Positions 33,252-41,841 of a DNA stretch of 45,095 bases are shown here, one piece after another. The DNA is from Actinomycetes bacterium. Lineage in GTDB: Bacteria; Actinomycetota; Acidimicrobiia; Acidimicrobiales; RAAP-2. The number at the start of each line of letters is the position of its first letter. The first letter of the stretch is position 1. Location of the stretch: positions 1 to 45,095 of the forward strand of contig JAKAUQ010000025.1 in assembly GCA_021827705.1 (NCBI GenBank), in the 5' to 3' direction. The notes beneath the pieces are model-generated. The model was not told the origin of the DNA. It saw nothing but the letters and a program-made list of their open reading frames with translations, and made no database searches. A program made the translations under genes and the position numbers.

Positions 33252-34406
33252 TCAGCGGGCCCGCAGCCGGTGGACGGCCCAGTCCAGGGCCTCCACGGCG
33301 CGATCGACCTCGGCCGAGGTCGTGGCGAAGCCCAGGGTGAGGCGCACCGATCCTCCCGCGCGAGCGGGATCCACGCCCATCGCCACCAGCACGTGACTGA
33401 CGGCCGTGGCGCCACTGGAGCAGGCGGCGCCCGCCGAAGCGCACACTCCCGCCTCATCGAGCAGGAAGACCAGCTCATCGGCGGCGAGCGACGTGAAGGT
33501 CAGGTGCGAGGTGCCCACCAGGCGCTCGGACCCCGCGGCCGTCACCTGGCAGCCGGGCAGCGCCACGACGGCACGCTCGAGCCGGTCGCGCAGGTCCCGT
33601 ACGCGATCGGTCACCTCCTGGCGCTCGCGATCGTGCACGCGCAGCGCCGCGGCCAGTCCCACGGCGGCGGCCACGTCCACGGTGCCACCCCGCCGTCCTC
33701 GCTCCTGACCACCCCCCGCGCTCACCGCCGTCAGGTCGATGGGCCTGCGCAGGATCAGCGCACCGCTGTTGACCGGACCACCCAGCTTGTGGGCGCACAG
33801 GGAGACCAGGTCGGCCCCCGCGGTTGCGGTGCGCAAGTCGAGCCACGGCGCGGCGGCCACGGCATCGGTGTGGAACACGGCGGCCGACTCCTGGTGCACC
33901 CGAGCCGCGAGCTGGGAGATGGGCTCGACGATCCCGACCTCGTTGTTGGCGGTCATCACGCTGACCAGGGCGGTTGAGGTCTCCAGCCGGCTGGCCAGCA
34001 CGTCGGAGTCGACCACGCCATCGGCCCCCACGGGGCACTGGGCGACACGCACCGCCTCGGACTCTGCGGCCAGCGCGTACGCCGAGTCCAGGACGGCGTG
34101 GTGCTCGATGGCCGACACCACGACGTGCGCCCGCCCCGCGCGGCGCGCGGCCTCCCGAGTGACTCCGGCGATCGCCAGGTGGCACGACTCGGTCCCCCCT
34201 CCGGTGAAGACCACGCCGCCTGGCGGCGACCCGACCAGCTCGGCCACCTCATCACGAGCGTCCTCGAGCGCGCGTGCGGCGCGGCGGGACTCGCCGTGTG
34301 CCCCCGACGGGTTGCCCACCACCCCGTGCAGCCACGGCTCCATCGCCGCGTAGACGTCGTCGCGGCGGGGAGCCGAGGCGGCGTAGTCGAGGTAGGCCGA
34401 GGTCAT
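33252..34406 (-). CDS. Cysteine desulfurase (IscS/NifS-like)
   Basis: A 384-aa class V PLP enzyme taking sulfur from cysteine. Visible: AYLDYAASAPRRDDV, VVGNPSGAHGESRRA, TGGGTESCHLAI, EHHAVLDS, MTANNEVGIVEPI, FHTDAVAAAPWL, Schiff-base Lys207 in CAHKLGGPVNSGAL, RRGGTVDVAAAVGLA and active Cys329 in SAGAACSSGATAVSHVLVAMG. Its position directly before mnmA indicates it feeds tRNA thiolation. ATG 34406 overlaps the aldehyde dehydrogenase stop as ATGA. It differs from the lyase-like paralogue at 532-1704 in the residues around the active cysteine. Confidence 0.94.
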   Translation of the reverse strand: MTSAYLDYAASAPRRDDVYAAMEPWLHGVVGNPSGAHGESRRAARALEDARDEVAELVGSPPGGVVFTGGGTESCHLAIAGVTREAARRAGRAHVVVSAIEHHAVLDSAYALAAESEAVRVAQCPVGADGVVDSDVLASRLETSTALVSVMTANNEVGIVEPISQLAARVHQESAAVFHTDAVAAAPWLDLRTATAGADLVSLCAHKLGGPVNSGALILRRPIDLTAVSAGGGQERGRRGGTVDVAAAVGLAAALRVHDRERQEVTDRVRDLRDRLERAVVALPGCQVTAAGSERLVGTSHLTFTSLAADELVFLLDEAGVCASAGAACSSGATAVSHVLVAMGVDPARAGGSVRLTLGFATTSAEVDRAVEALDWAVHRLRAR

Positions 34407-35767
34407 GACACGTGGAAGGACTTGACGTTGGTGAACTCGCGGACGCCCCAGGCCGACAGCTCACGCCCGAACCCCGAGTTCTTCGTGCCGCCAAAGGGCA
34501 GCTCGGGCATCGAGGCAACGATGCCGTTGGCGAAGACGACACCGCACTCGAGCCCCGCGATCGCCCGGTCGATCTCGGCGTCGTCGGTGGACCAGATCGA
34601 TCCTCCCAGCCCCCACGACGAATCGTTGGCGATGGCGATGGCGTGCTCCAGGTCGTCGGCGACGCTCACCGTCGCGACCGGACCGAACAGCTCCTCGCGG
34701 CCAGCGCGTGAGTGAGTCGGGACGTCGCTCAGCACCGTGGGCGCGTAGAAGAACCCGGGCCGGTCGAGCACCGTGCCGCCGGTGCGCACGACCGCACCCG
34801 CGGCGACCGACGAGGTGACCTGCGCGGCCAGCTGGTCGAGCTGGGAGCGCGAGGCGAGGGGGCCAAGCTCGACCTCGGGATCCAGGGGATCGCCCGTGCG
34901 CACGGCGGCCATCGCGGCCGCGAAGCGGTCGAGGAACTCGTCGGCGCGATCGCGCACCACGATGAAGCGCTTGGCCGCAATGCAGGCCTGCCCGTTGTTC
35001 TGGATGCGACCGACCACCGCCTGGCTCACCGCCAGATCGAGATCGGCGTGCGCGGCCACGACGAAGGCGTCCGAGCCACCGAGCTCCAGCACGCACTTCT
35101 TCAGATGGGCGCCGGCCAAGCTGGCCACCGCGCGGCCGGCCCGCTCCGAGCCGGTCAGCGTGACCCCGACCACGCGGGGGTCGCCGATGAGTTCGCCGAC
35201 GGTATCGACCTCGACGAAGAGGTTCGTCAGGACACCCGCGGGGAATCCCGACCGCGTGAAGAGGTCCTCGAGGAACTGCGCGCTGGTGGGGACAGTGGGC
35301 GCGTGCTTGAGGAGCACGACGTTGCCCGCCATGATCGTGGGGACGCCGAAGCGCACGACCTGCCAGAGGGGGAAGTTCCAGGGCATGATGGCGAGGATCG
35401 GGCCCAGCGGGTCGAAACGGACCCCGCTGCGGCGCCCGCCGGCCGCCACGACCTCGGGGGCCAAGAAGCGCGCCGCGTTCTGCGCGAAGTAGCGCATCGC
35501 CAGGGCGCACTTGGACGCCTCACCCTTGGCGGCCGCGAAGGTCTTGCCCATCTCGCGGGTGAGCATCTCGCCGATCACCGGGATCTCGCTCTCGATGAGC
35601 TCGGCCGCGCGGGTCATCACGAGGGTGCGGTCCTCGATCGAGGTGGCGCGCCAGGTCGAGAAGGCCGCCACGGCCGTCTCCAGACGTGCTTCGAGCTCGG
35701 CCGCGGAGGTCGCGGGGTACTCGGCGAGGATCTCGCCCGTGGCCGGATTGGTGGAGACGAAAGGCAT
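34403..35767 (-). CDS. Aldehyde dehydrogenase, succinate-semialdehyde type
   Basis: A 454-aa NAD(P)+-dependent dehydrogenase of the shorter GabD/Sad branch. Visible: VSTNPATGEILAEYPATS, MPWNFPLWQVVRFGVPTIMAGN (cofactor Asn), LLKHAPTVP, LTGSERAGRAVASLAG, catalytic Glu in VLELGGSDAFVV, catalytic Cys in IQNNGQACIAAKRFIV, EELFGPVATV, GLGGSIW and the C-terminal PFGGTKNSGFGRELS. Succinate semialdehyde is the usual substrate of this subgroup but is not proven by sequence. ATG 35767 is the first gene of the long minus-strand run, just after a strong hairpin. Confidence 0.93.
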   Translation of the reverse strand: MPFVSTNPATGEILAEYPATSAAELEARLETAVAAFSTWRATSIEDRTLVMTRAAELIESEIPVIGEMLTREMGKTFAAAKGEASKCALAMRYFAQNAARFLAPEVVAAGGRRSGVRFDPLGPILAIMPWNFPLWQVVRFGVPTIMAGNVVLLKHAPTVPTSAQFLEDLFTRSGFPAGVLTNLFVEVDTVGELIGDPRVVGVTLTGSERAGRAVASLAGAHLKKCVLELGGSDAFVVAAHADLDLAVSQAVVGRIQNNGQACIAAKRFIVVRDRADEFLDRFAAAMAAVRTGDPLDPEVELGPLASRSQLDQLAAQVTSSVAAGAVVRTGGTVLDRPGFFYAPTVLSDVPTHSRAGREELFGPVATVSVADDLEHAIAIANDSSWGLGGSIWSTDDAEIDRAIAGLECGVVFANGIVASMPELPFGGTKNSGFGRELSAWGVREFTNVKSFHVS

Positions 35768-35811
35768 GGGACAAGTCTGCCAGGACTCCGGGCAGCCCCC
35801 GCTGCAGACCG

Positions 35812-35857
35812 CGACGCCACGAGGGACGGGGCGTGCGCCCCGCCCCTCGTGGCGTCG
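35812..35857. terminator. Long stem-loop, U-less (I-shaped) terminator candidate
   Basis: A 14-bp perfect arm (CGACGCCACGAGGG / CCCTCGTGGCGTCG), one A/C mismatch, then six more pairs closing on a GTGC loop. It lies 13 nt past the yceI stop and 45 nt before the aldehyde dehydrogenase start. There is no T-tract on either strand. Such U-less hairpins are accepted as terminators in actinobacteria; here it would separate yceI from the following operon. Confidence 0.7.
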
Positions 35858-35870
35858 GGATCGGACCAGG

Positions 35871-36443
35871 TCAGTCCTGCTTGGTGGCCTCCACCGACAG
35901 CTCCAGAGTCACGCGGTTGCCCACGACGAGGCTGCCGTTCTCCAGAGCGGCGTCCCACTTGACGTCGAAGTCACGCCGGTCGATCGTGGCTGTCGCCTCG
36001 AAGCCGGCCACCGTCACGCCCGCCGCCATACCGGGGTTGGTGCCCAGGTACTCCAGGTCGAAAGTCACCGACTTGGTGATGCCGCGGATGGTCAGGTCGG
36101 CCACCAGCTCGAAGTCGTTGCCACCCTTGGCGGTCAGGCGCGTCGACTTCAAGGTGAGCTGGGGGTGGTTCTCCAGGTCGAGGAAGTCCGCGCTGCGCAC
36201 GTGGTTGTCACGCATCTCGTTGTTCGTGGTGATGCTGGCGGCCTCGACCGTCGCCTCAACCGAGGTCGTCTCGAGCGTCTCGCCGATGGTGATCGTCCCG
36301 GCGAACTGCGTGAAGTTCCCGCGGACCTTGGCCGCCACGAGGTGGCGGGCGACGAATCCGACCGACGAGTGCACGGCGTCGACCGTGTAGATGCCGGGGG
36401 CCGGCAGGTTGACGTTGCGAACGTCGGTTGCGGTGCTGGTCAT
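35871..36443 (-). CDS. YceI family protein
   Basis: A 190-aa lipocalin-like beta barrel that binds isoprenoid-type lipids in characterised members. Visible: PGIYTVDAVHSSVGFVARHL, KVRGNFTQFAGTITIGE, VEATVEAASITTNNEMRDNHVRSADFLD, HPQLTLKSTRL, FELVADLTIRGITKSVTFDLEYLG and GFEATATIDRRDFDVKW. There is no signal peptide, as in most actinobacterial members. ATG 36443 follows AAGGAGCA. It is divergent from marR and likely controlled by it. The in vivo role is unknown. Confidence 0.94.
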   Translation of the reverse strand: MTSTATDVRNVNLPAPGIYTVDAVHSSVGFVARHLVAAKVRGNFTQFAGTITIGETLETTSVEATVEAASITTNNEMRDNHVRSADFLDLENHPQLTLKSTRLTAKGGNDFELVADLTIRGITKSVTFDLEYLGTNPGMAAGVTVAGFEATATIDRRDFDVKWDAALENGSLVVGNRVTLELSVEATKQD

Positions 36444-36472
36444 GATTGCTCCTTGTTGTGTGGGTGCTTCCC

Positions 36473-36502
36473 AGTATACTTGCTTTGCAAACTACTTGTC
36501 CA
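36473..36502 (-). promoter_or_regulatory. yceI promoter
   Basis: On the minus strand TGGACA (36502-36497), an 18-nt spacer and TATACT (36478-36473) match the sigma-70/SigA consensus at five of six positions in each box. The mRNA would have a leader of about 20 nt containing AAGGAG. A TTGC-TTT-GCAA palindrome fills part of the spacer. Confidence 0.7.
36480..36490. promoter_or_regulatory. Candidate MarR operator 1
   Basis: TTGC-TTT-GCAA is a perfect 4-bp-arm palindrome lying between the -35 and -10 boxes of the yceI promoter, where a bound repressor would block polymerase. Assignment to the adjacent MarR protein is inference. Confidence 0.45.
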
Positions 36503-36511
36503 GCAATAGTT
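36490..36511. promoter_or_regulatory. Candidate MarR operator 2
   Basis: AACTAC-TTG and CAA-TAGTT form an imperfect inverted repeat (8 pairs with one bulged base) around TCCAG. It overlaps the yceI -35 box and touches the marR -35 box, so it could control both genes. CAATAGTT recurs directly at 36534-36541, over the marR -10 box. Confidence 0.4.
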
Positions 36512-36537
36512 GTAATAAATGCTACTGCTGCTACAAT
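36510..36537 (+). promoter_or_regulatory. marR promoter, leaderless
   Basis: TTGTAA (36510-36515), a 16-nt spacer and TACAAT (36532-36537). The start codon GTG at 36544 is 7 nt past the -10 box, exactly where transcription should begin, and no ribosome site is present, so the marR mRNA is probably leaderless. Confidence 0.6.
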
Positions 36538-36543
36538 AGTTTC

Positions 36544-36996
36544 GTGACAACGGACATCGGAGAGTGCGCTCGCGACGAGCGGGTCGTGCTGTTCGCCCTC
36601 CTGTGGGAGACGACGGCCCGCCTCGCCCGGGATCTGGACCTCGAGATGGAGGCACGCGGCGCCGTACCTCTGGCCTGGTTCGAGGTCATGTTGCGCCTCG
36701 AGGAGGCCGACGAGGGTCACCTGCGGATGACCGAGGTGGCCGACGCGATCGTGCACTCCTCAGGGGGCACCACGCGGCTCGTCGACCGCCTGGAGGAGGC
36801 CGGACTGGTCGAGCGCCAGCTGTGCCCGTCGGATCGTCGGGCCATCCACGTGGCGCTCACCGACGCGGGGCGCGAGCGCCTCGCCCAGTCCAAGCTCGTG
36901 CACATCGCGATTCTCGACTCCCGGCTCGCCCAGCGCCTCGACGCGGCCGAGCGGGCCCAGCTGCTCCAGCTGCTGGGCGCCCTCAACGCGGGCTGA
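36544..36996 (+). CDS. MarR family transcriptional regulator
   Basis: A 150-aa winged-helix dimeric regulator from GTG 36544. Visible: N-terminal dimerisation helix (ARDERVVLFALLWETTARLARDLD), PLAWFEVMLRL, the recognition region LRMTEVADAIVHSSGGTTRLVDRLEEAGLVER, the wing QLCPSDRRAIHVALTDAGRE, and a C-terminal helix (AERAQLLQLLGAL). The frame continues upstream, but the promoter lies there. It is divergent from yceI, the likely target, and its last 14 nt overlap the 3' end of ileS on the other strand. The ligand is unknown. Confidence 0.93.
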   Translation: MTTDIGECARDERVVLFALLWETTARLARDLDLEMEARGAVPLAWFEVMLRLEEADEGHLRMTEVADAIVHSSGGTTRLVDRLEEAGLVERQLCPSDRRAIHVALTDAGRERLAQSKLVHIAILDSRLAQRLDAAERAQLLQLLGALNAG

Positions 36997-39900
36997 CGCG
37001 CAGCCAGACCCGCGCGTCGCGACCGTCCAGGTCGAGCGCGAATCCTGGGCCCTCGCCCGCGCTCTCGTGCACGGCCGTGGCCAGCACCTCCCGGGCCAGC
37101 ACGGGCCACTGATCAGCCAGGTCGTCGAGCCCGGTCACCCATAGCTCGATGCGGTCGGCGATGTCGAAGCCCTGACCCTTGCGCAGGTCCTGCACCTGGC
37201 GCACCACGTCGCGCAGCAGCCCACGGCGGCGCAGGTCGTCGTCGAGGTCGAGGTCGAGGGCCACCACTGCGGTCCCGTCACGCGAGACCGCGAATCCCCC
37301 CTGGCTGCGCACGCGAAGCTCGAGCTCCTCGAGCCCCAGCTCGACGGTCGTGCCGGCCAGGGCGACCGAGATGCGCCCACCGGACTCCAGCACGTCGGCC
37401 GCTGCCGCCGAGTCGATCCTCGCCAGGGCGCCGCGCAGCTCCTTGACGGCATCGCCTAGTCGTGGCCCCAAGACAGCGAACCGCGGCACCAGCTCGAAGG
37501 TCAGGACGTCTCCCGGGTCGGGTCGGAACTCCAGGAGATCCACATTGAGCTCGTCCTCCACCACGCCCGCCGGTGGCCGCACGGCCTCGGCGGGCAAGAA
37601 CACCAGCGCCCGTCGCAGCGGCTGGCGCACCTTCACCCCCGCTTCGGCCCGACCCGCGCGGCCGAGGGACGTGAGGTGCCGCGCCATCGACATCTCGGCC
37701 TCCAAGGTGAGGTCCACGTCGTGGACGACGCTCGGCCAGTCCTGGAGGTGCACCGAGTCCTCAGCCGACACCTCGTTGACCAGGTGATAGAGACGGTCCG
37801 CGAGGAAGGGCGTCACCGGGGCGAGCAGCAGTGCGAGGCGCTGGAGCACCTCGAGCATGGTGGCGTGGGCGGCGAGCGAGTCGCTGCGCGGGGCGCTGGC
37901 GTCGGTGCGCCAGAAACGACGACGGCTCCGGCGCACGTACCAATTCGACAGGTCGTCGACGAAGGCGCGCAGGGCGTCAGTCCCCGGCAGGGGCTCGTAG
38001 CCGTCGAGGGCGGCGGTCAAGGTGGCCGTGAGGCCCTCGAGCCGCGAGAGGATCCACCGGTCCAGGGCGGGACGCTCGGGCGCCGGGGGAATCTCGGGAT
38101 CAGCGGGGTCGAAGCCATTGAGCGAGGCGTAGGTCGTGAAGAAGCTGACCGCGTTCCACAGCGTGCCCAGCATCTCGCGCATCGCCAGGTCGATGACCTC
38201 GAGGCTGGCCCGGGTCGAGGTCCACGGCGAGCCCTGGGAGAACATCCACCACCGCAGCGCGTCGGCCCCGCGCGTGGTCAGCACCGTCCAGGGATCGATG
38301 ACGTTGCCCACCGACTTGCTCATCTTGCGTCCCTGCGCGTCCACGATGTGCCCCAAGCACAGGACGTGGCGGTACGGGCTGTGACCGAACACCAGCGTGT
38401 TGACCGCCAGGAGCGAGTAGAACCAGCCCCGCGTCTGGTCGATCGCCTCGGCGACCAAGTCGGCTGGGAACTGGCGCGCCTCCGGCGAGCCGGGCACCAG
38501 CGGGTAGCCCACCTGCGCTGAGGGCATGGCCCCCGAGTCGAACCAGGCGTCGATGACCGGCTCGACGCGGCGAGCGAGCTCCCCGCACCTCGGGCAGGCC
38601 AAGGTGACCTCGTCGATGTCGGGACGGTGGGGCTCGATGGTGGCGGGGTCCCGACCGGCTAGCTCTCCGAGCTCGGCGCGCGAGCCCACGCAAGTCACGT
38701 GGCCCTGACCGCAGCGCCACACCGGCAGGGGCGTGCCCCAGAAGCGATCGCGCGACAGGGCCCAGTCGACATTGTTGGCCAGCCACTCACCGAAGCGCCC
38801 GTCTCGGATGTGCGCGGGGTGCCAATCCACGTGGCTGTTCTCCGCCATCATGAGGTCCTTGAGCCGACTGGTCGCGATGTACCAGCTGGGCTTGCCCCAG
38901 TAGATGAGGATGGTGCCGCAGCGCCAGCAGTGCGGCAGGGCGTGGACGTAGTCCTCCCGGCGCACCAGCAGGCCGCGGCGCTCAAGATCGTCGTTGATGT
39001 CGTGGTTGGCCTCCCGCACGGGGCGGCCGGCCAGCCAGCCCGCCGCGGCGGTGAATGCGCCGTCGGGGCCGACCGGGTTCACCGTGGGCAGGCCGTGCTC
39101 GCGAGCCACGACGCGGTCGACCTCGCCGAAGGCGGGGGCCTGGTGCACCAGGCCGGTCCCCTCCTCGGTCGTGACGTACGACGCCGCCACCACGTAGCAC
39201 GCGTCGACGTCCTCGGGCAGCGCCACCACGTCGAAGGGCCGACGGTAGTGCAGCCCGACGAGCGCTGACCCCGGCAGCGTCTCGGTCACCTCGACGTCCC
39301 CCAGGACCGCCTCGACCAGGTCCGCCGCCAGCACCTGCCCGTCGACGACGGCGTAGGTGATCTCCGGGTTCACCGCCACGGCCACGTTGGACGGGAGGGT
39401 CCAGGGCGTCGTGGTCCACACCAGGAGTGAGCGCACGGAGTCGAGCCCGTGCGCGGCCGCATCGAGCACCTCGAGGCGCACAGTCGCGCTCTCGTCCACC
39501 TCGTCACGGTAGACGTCGGGCTGTCCGAGCTCGTGGCTCGAAAGCGCGGTGCCGCACCGGGGGCAGTAGGGCACGACCTTCAAATCCTCGTAGAGCAGGT
39601 CGCGGTCGAACAGCTGGCGCAGCTGCCACCACACCGAGTCCACGTAGCTGGGACTGAAGGTGAAGTAGGCGTTCTCCATGTCGGTCCAGTAGCCGATGCG
39701 CTCGGTTAGGCGTTCGAACTCGCCCACGTACGTCATCACCGAGGCACGGCACTGGCGCACGAACTCGGCCACGCCGATCTTCTCGACGATGTCGCGCTTG
39801 CCGGTGATCCCGAGCTGCCGCTCCACTTGCACCTCGACGGGCAGCCCGTGGGTGTCCCACCCGGCTCGCCGGTCAACGCGGCGTCCCCGCATCGTCTGGT

Positions 39901-40114
39901 ACCGGCAGAACAGGTCCTTATAGACGCGAGCCCACACGTGGTGGAGGCCGGGCATGCCGTTGGCGGTCGGCGGACCCTCGTAGAACACCCAAGGCTCCGC
40001 GCCCGCCCGCTGCTCCATCGAGCGCGCGAAGACGTCGTGCTGCTTCCAGCGCGCGAGCTGGTCCTCCTCCAGCGACGCGAAATCCAGCTCAGCGCTGACC
40101 GGCTCGAACACCAT
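36983..40114 (-). CDS. ileS: Isoleucyl-tRNA synthetase, IleRS2-like with GXHH signature
   Basis: A 1043-aa class I synthetase charging tRNA-Ile. Visible: FYEGPPTANGMPGLHH, GRRVDRRAGWDTHGLPVEVQVE, CPRCGTALSSHEL, the editing domain with LLVWTTTPWTLPSNVAVAVNP and YVTTEEGTGLVHQAPAFGEVD, PHCWRCGT, DRFWGTPLPVWRC, VIDAWFDSGAMP, KMSKS in GRKMSKSVGN, and the anticodon-binding and C-terminal domains. The HxGH signature is replaced by G56-L-H-H59. The start is ATG 40114 behind GCGGAGGG; an ATG at 40135 lacks a site. Only 77 nt separate it from the HAD gene and no T-box is seen. Confidence 0.96.
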   Translation of the reverse strand: MVFEPVSAELDFASLEEDQLARWKQHDVFARSMEQRAGAEPWVFYEGPPTANGMPGLHHVWARVYKDLFCRYQTMRGRRVDRRAGWDTHGLPVEVQVERQLGITGKRDIVEKIGVAEFVRQCRASVMTYVGEFERLTERIGYWTDMENAYFTFSPSYVDSVWWQLRQLFDRDLLYEDLKVVPYCPRCGTALSSHELGQPDVYRDEVDESATVRLEVLDAAAHGLDSVRSLLVWTTTPWTLPSNVAVAVNPEITYAVVDGQVLAADLVEAVLGDVEVTETLPGSALVGLHYRRPFDVVALPEDVDACYVVAASYVTTEEGTGLVHQAPAFGEVDRVVAREHGLPTVNPVGPDGAFTAAAGWLAGRPVREANHDINDDLERRGLLVRREDYVHALPHCWRCGTILIYWGKPSWYIATSRLKDLMMAENSHVDWHPAHIRDGRFGEWLANNVDWALSRDRFWGTPLPVWRCGQGHVTCVGSRAELGELAGRDPATIEPHRPDIDEVTLACPRCGELARRVEPVIDAWFDSGAMPSAQVGYPLVPGSPEARQFPADLVAEAIDQTRGWFYSLLAVNTLVFGHSPYRHVLCLGHIVDAQGRKMSKSVGNVIDPWTVLTTRGADALRWWMFSQGSPWTSTRASLEVIDLAMREMLGTLWNAVSFFTTYASLNGFDPADPEIPPAPERPALDRWILSRLEGLTATLTAALDGYEPLPGTDALRAFVDDLSNWYVRRSRRRFWRTDASAPRSDSLAAHATMLEVLQRLALLLAPVTPFLADRLYHLVNEVSAEDSVHLQDWPSVVHDVDLTLEAEMSMARHLTSLGRAGRAEAGVKVRQPLRRALVFLPAEAVRPPAGVVEDELNVDLLEFRPDPGDVLTFELVPRFAVLGPRLGDAVKELRGALARIDSAAAADVLESGGRISVALAGTTVELGLEELELRVRSQGGFAVSRDGTAVVALDLDLDDDLRRRGLLRDVVRQVQDLRKGQGFDIADRIELWVTGLDDLADQWPVLAREVLATAVHESAGEGPGFALDLDGRDARVWLRVSPR

Positions 40115-40191
40115 GACCCTCCGCAAACAGTTCACCCATGGTACTCAGCGGCCTTTGGCGCCCCGGCACGTCGGGCGGCGCGTGCACGGTC

Positions 40192-40875
40192 CTAGCCGCG
40201 AGCCGGCGGTCCTCCTGCGGCGAAGTGACGGTCGAACCAGCTCGCCGAGAGCTCGACCAGGGAGTCGAGGCGCAGGTCGGCCAGTGCGAAGGGGGCCTGA
40301 TGGCGCTCGGCGGCCACGGGCACGGCGACCACGGCCATGCGGGCGGCCTTGGCGGCGATCACGCCGGCGGCCGAGTCCTCCAGGACGAGGCAGGTGGTCG
40401 GGTCGACGTGGAGCTCGCTGGCCGCACTCAGGAACACTCCGGGATGGGGCTTGCCGAAGGGCTCGTCCTGGGCTGAGCGGATCACGGCGAAGCGGTCCCG
40501 CAGCGCGAAGTGGTCGAGCACCCTCTCGATCAGCGCCATGGGCGTTGAGCTGGCCAGGGCGACCGGCCCGTGCTCGCTGGCCAGGTCCAGCGCCCGCACG
40601 GCGCCGGGCAGCAGGCGACCGCCCTCCTCGACCAGGTCCCCGACGCGAGTGAGCAGCTCAGCCACCACGTCGTCGAGGTCTGCGGGCGACCACGGGTAGC
40701 GTGCGTGCCAGTAGCGCACGACCTCCCCCACGTACATCCCCTTGGTGGCCCGGTCCTCGTGCTCGGTCACCGGGACGCCTCGCGCGCCCAGGATCTCGAC
40801 CTCGGCCCGGTGCCACAAGATCTCGGAGTCCACGAGGAGCCCGTCGAGATCGAAGATGGAGGCCCGCAGCATCAT
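40192..40875 (-). CDS. HAD-superfamily phosphatase (beta-phosphoglucomutase-like)
   Basis: A 227-aa HAD hydrolase with an alpha-helical C1 cap. Motif I is FDLDGLLVDSE (nucleophile and acid/base Asp), the cap runs ~residues 20-85, motif II is ALASSTPMALIERVL, motif III is Lys in DEPFGKPHPGVFLSAA and motif IV is CLVLEDSAAGVIAAKAA. The wording resembles sugar-phosphate phosphatases such as YniC/HxpB, so a small phosphorylated sugar is the likely substrate. ATG 40875 (or 40872). It is divergent from the GNAT gene and in line with ileS. Confidence 0.9.
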   Translation of the reverse strand: MMLRASIFDLDGLLVDSEILWHRAEVEILGARGVPVTEHEDRATKGMYVGEVVRYWHARYPWSPADLDDVVAELLTRVGDLVEEGGRLLPGAVRALDLASEHGPVALASSTPMALIERVLDHFALRDRFAVIRSAQDEPFGKPHPGVFLSAASELHVDPTTCLVLEDSAAGVIAAKAARMAVVAVPVAAERHQAPFALADLRLDSLVELSASWFDRHFAAGGPPARG

Positions 40876-40908
40876 CCGACCACTCTGGCACAGGCGTACC
40901 GTGAGGCT

Positions 40909-41793
40909 GTGGTCCAGGTGGCACGAGCCCGACCCGAGGACTTGGCGGCGGTCGCCTCACGCATCACGGCCACGTTCGCCACCGCCGCCCAGGCACTCGC
41001 GAACGTGGACGCCTCCGTCGACACGGCGCGCATGATCCAATCGCTCGGCGGGGCTCACGTCTGGGTGGCCCGCCGCGGGGGCGAGATCGTCGGGCATCTC
41101 GCCGCCTCCCTGGTCCCGCGAGGCCCGCGCAGCGAGGCGTGGATCAGTCCGGACGCCTGGTCCTGCGACGACGTCGACGACCTCGCGGCGCTGTACGCGC
41201 GTGCGGCTCCGGCGTGGCTGGCCGAGGGGGTGCGCGACCACGTGGTGTGGTCCTTCGACCTGCCAGCCTGGACTGAGGCCTGGGGCGAGCTGGGCTTCGC
41301 CCGCGAACTGCGCCGCGGTGCCCGCTCCAACGCGGGGGCGCCCGGCGAGGTGCCCCCGGGCTACCGCCTGCGGCGCGCGCCCTGGGACCCGGTGGTGGCG
41401 GCCCGGCTGTCGACCCTGGTGGACGAGGCCGAGGAGGCCAGTCCCGTCTTCCGGCCCCGTGAGGCGGACCTCGACGATGGCCCCCTTGAGGCGCCGGGGC
41501 ACTGGTACGTCGCCGAGAGTGCGGGACGCGTCGTCGCCCAGTGCCTGGCGATTGCCTATCCCCGGACCCTGGGCATCCCGCCAGGAACGGTGCACCTGAG
41601 TGCCCTCGCTGTCATGCCCCCGCACCGGCGACACGGCGTGGCCCGCTCCCTCGTCGCCTACGCGGCTCGACGCGAGCGGACCGCCGTCGTGGACGCCACG
41701 TGGCGCAGCGCGAATCGTCCCGCCCACCAGTTCTGGGTCGGGGCCGGCTTCGCCCCCGTCGCCGTCGGCCTGCGCAGGCAGATCCCGGTCTAG
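40909..41793 (+). CDS. GNAT acetyltransferase with two GNAT-like domains
   Basis: 294 aa from GTG 40909 (GTG 40918 also possible). The C-terminal half (~145-294) is a recognisable GNAT domain: YRLRRAPWDPVVAARLSTLVDEAE, WYVAESAGRVVAQCLAI, the strand VHLSALAVMPPHRRHGVARSLVAYA containing the acetyl-CoA loop, and HQFWVGAGF. The N-terminal half (VQVARARPEDLAAVASRI...VWVARRGGEIVGHLAASLV) looks like a degenerate copy without a clear acetyl-CoA loop. The acceptor is unknown. The ribosome site is weak. It starts 33 nt from the divergent HAD gene. Confidence 0.82.
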   Translation: MVQVARARPEDLAAVASRITATFATAAQALANVDASVDTARMIQSLGGAHVWVARRGGEIVGHLAASLVPRGPRSEAWISPDAWSCDDVDDLAALYARAAPAWLAEGVRDHVVWSFDLPAWTEAWGELGFARELRRGARSNAGAPGEVPPGYRLRRAPWDPVVAARLSTLVDEAEEASPVFRPREADLDDGPLEAPGHWYVAESAGRVVAQCLAIAYPRTLGIPPGTVHLSALAVMPPHRRHGVARSLVAYAARRERTAVVDATWRSANRPAHQFWVGAGFAPVAVGLRRQIPV

Positions 41794-41841
41794 GCACTGC
41801 AGGATCCCGGCTCGCTCGTCAGAACAGGTTGGCCCAGTTGA

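Noticed and set aside
40115-40191. T-box riboswitch upstream of ileS
   Set aside because: The gap is only 77 nt and no T-box consensus, specifier loop or antiterminator hairpin was seen.
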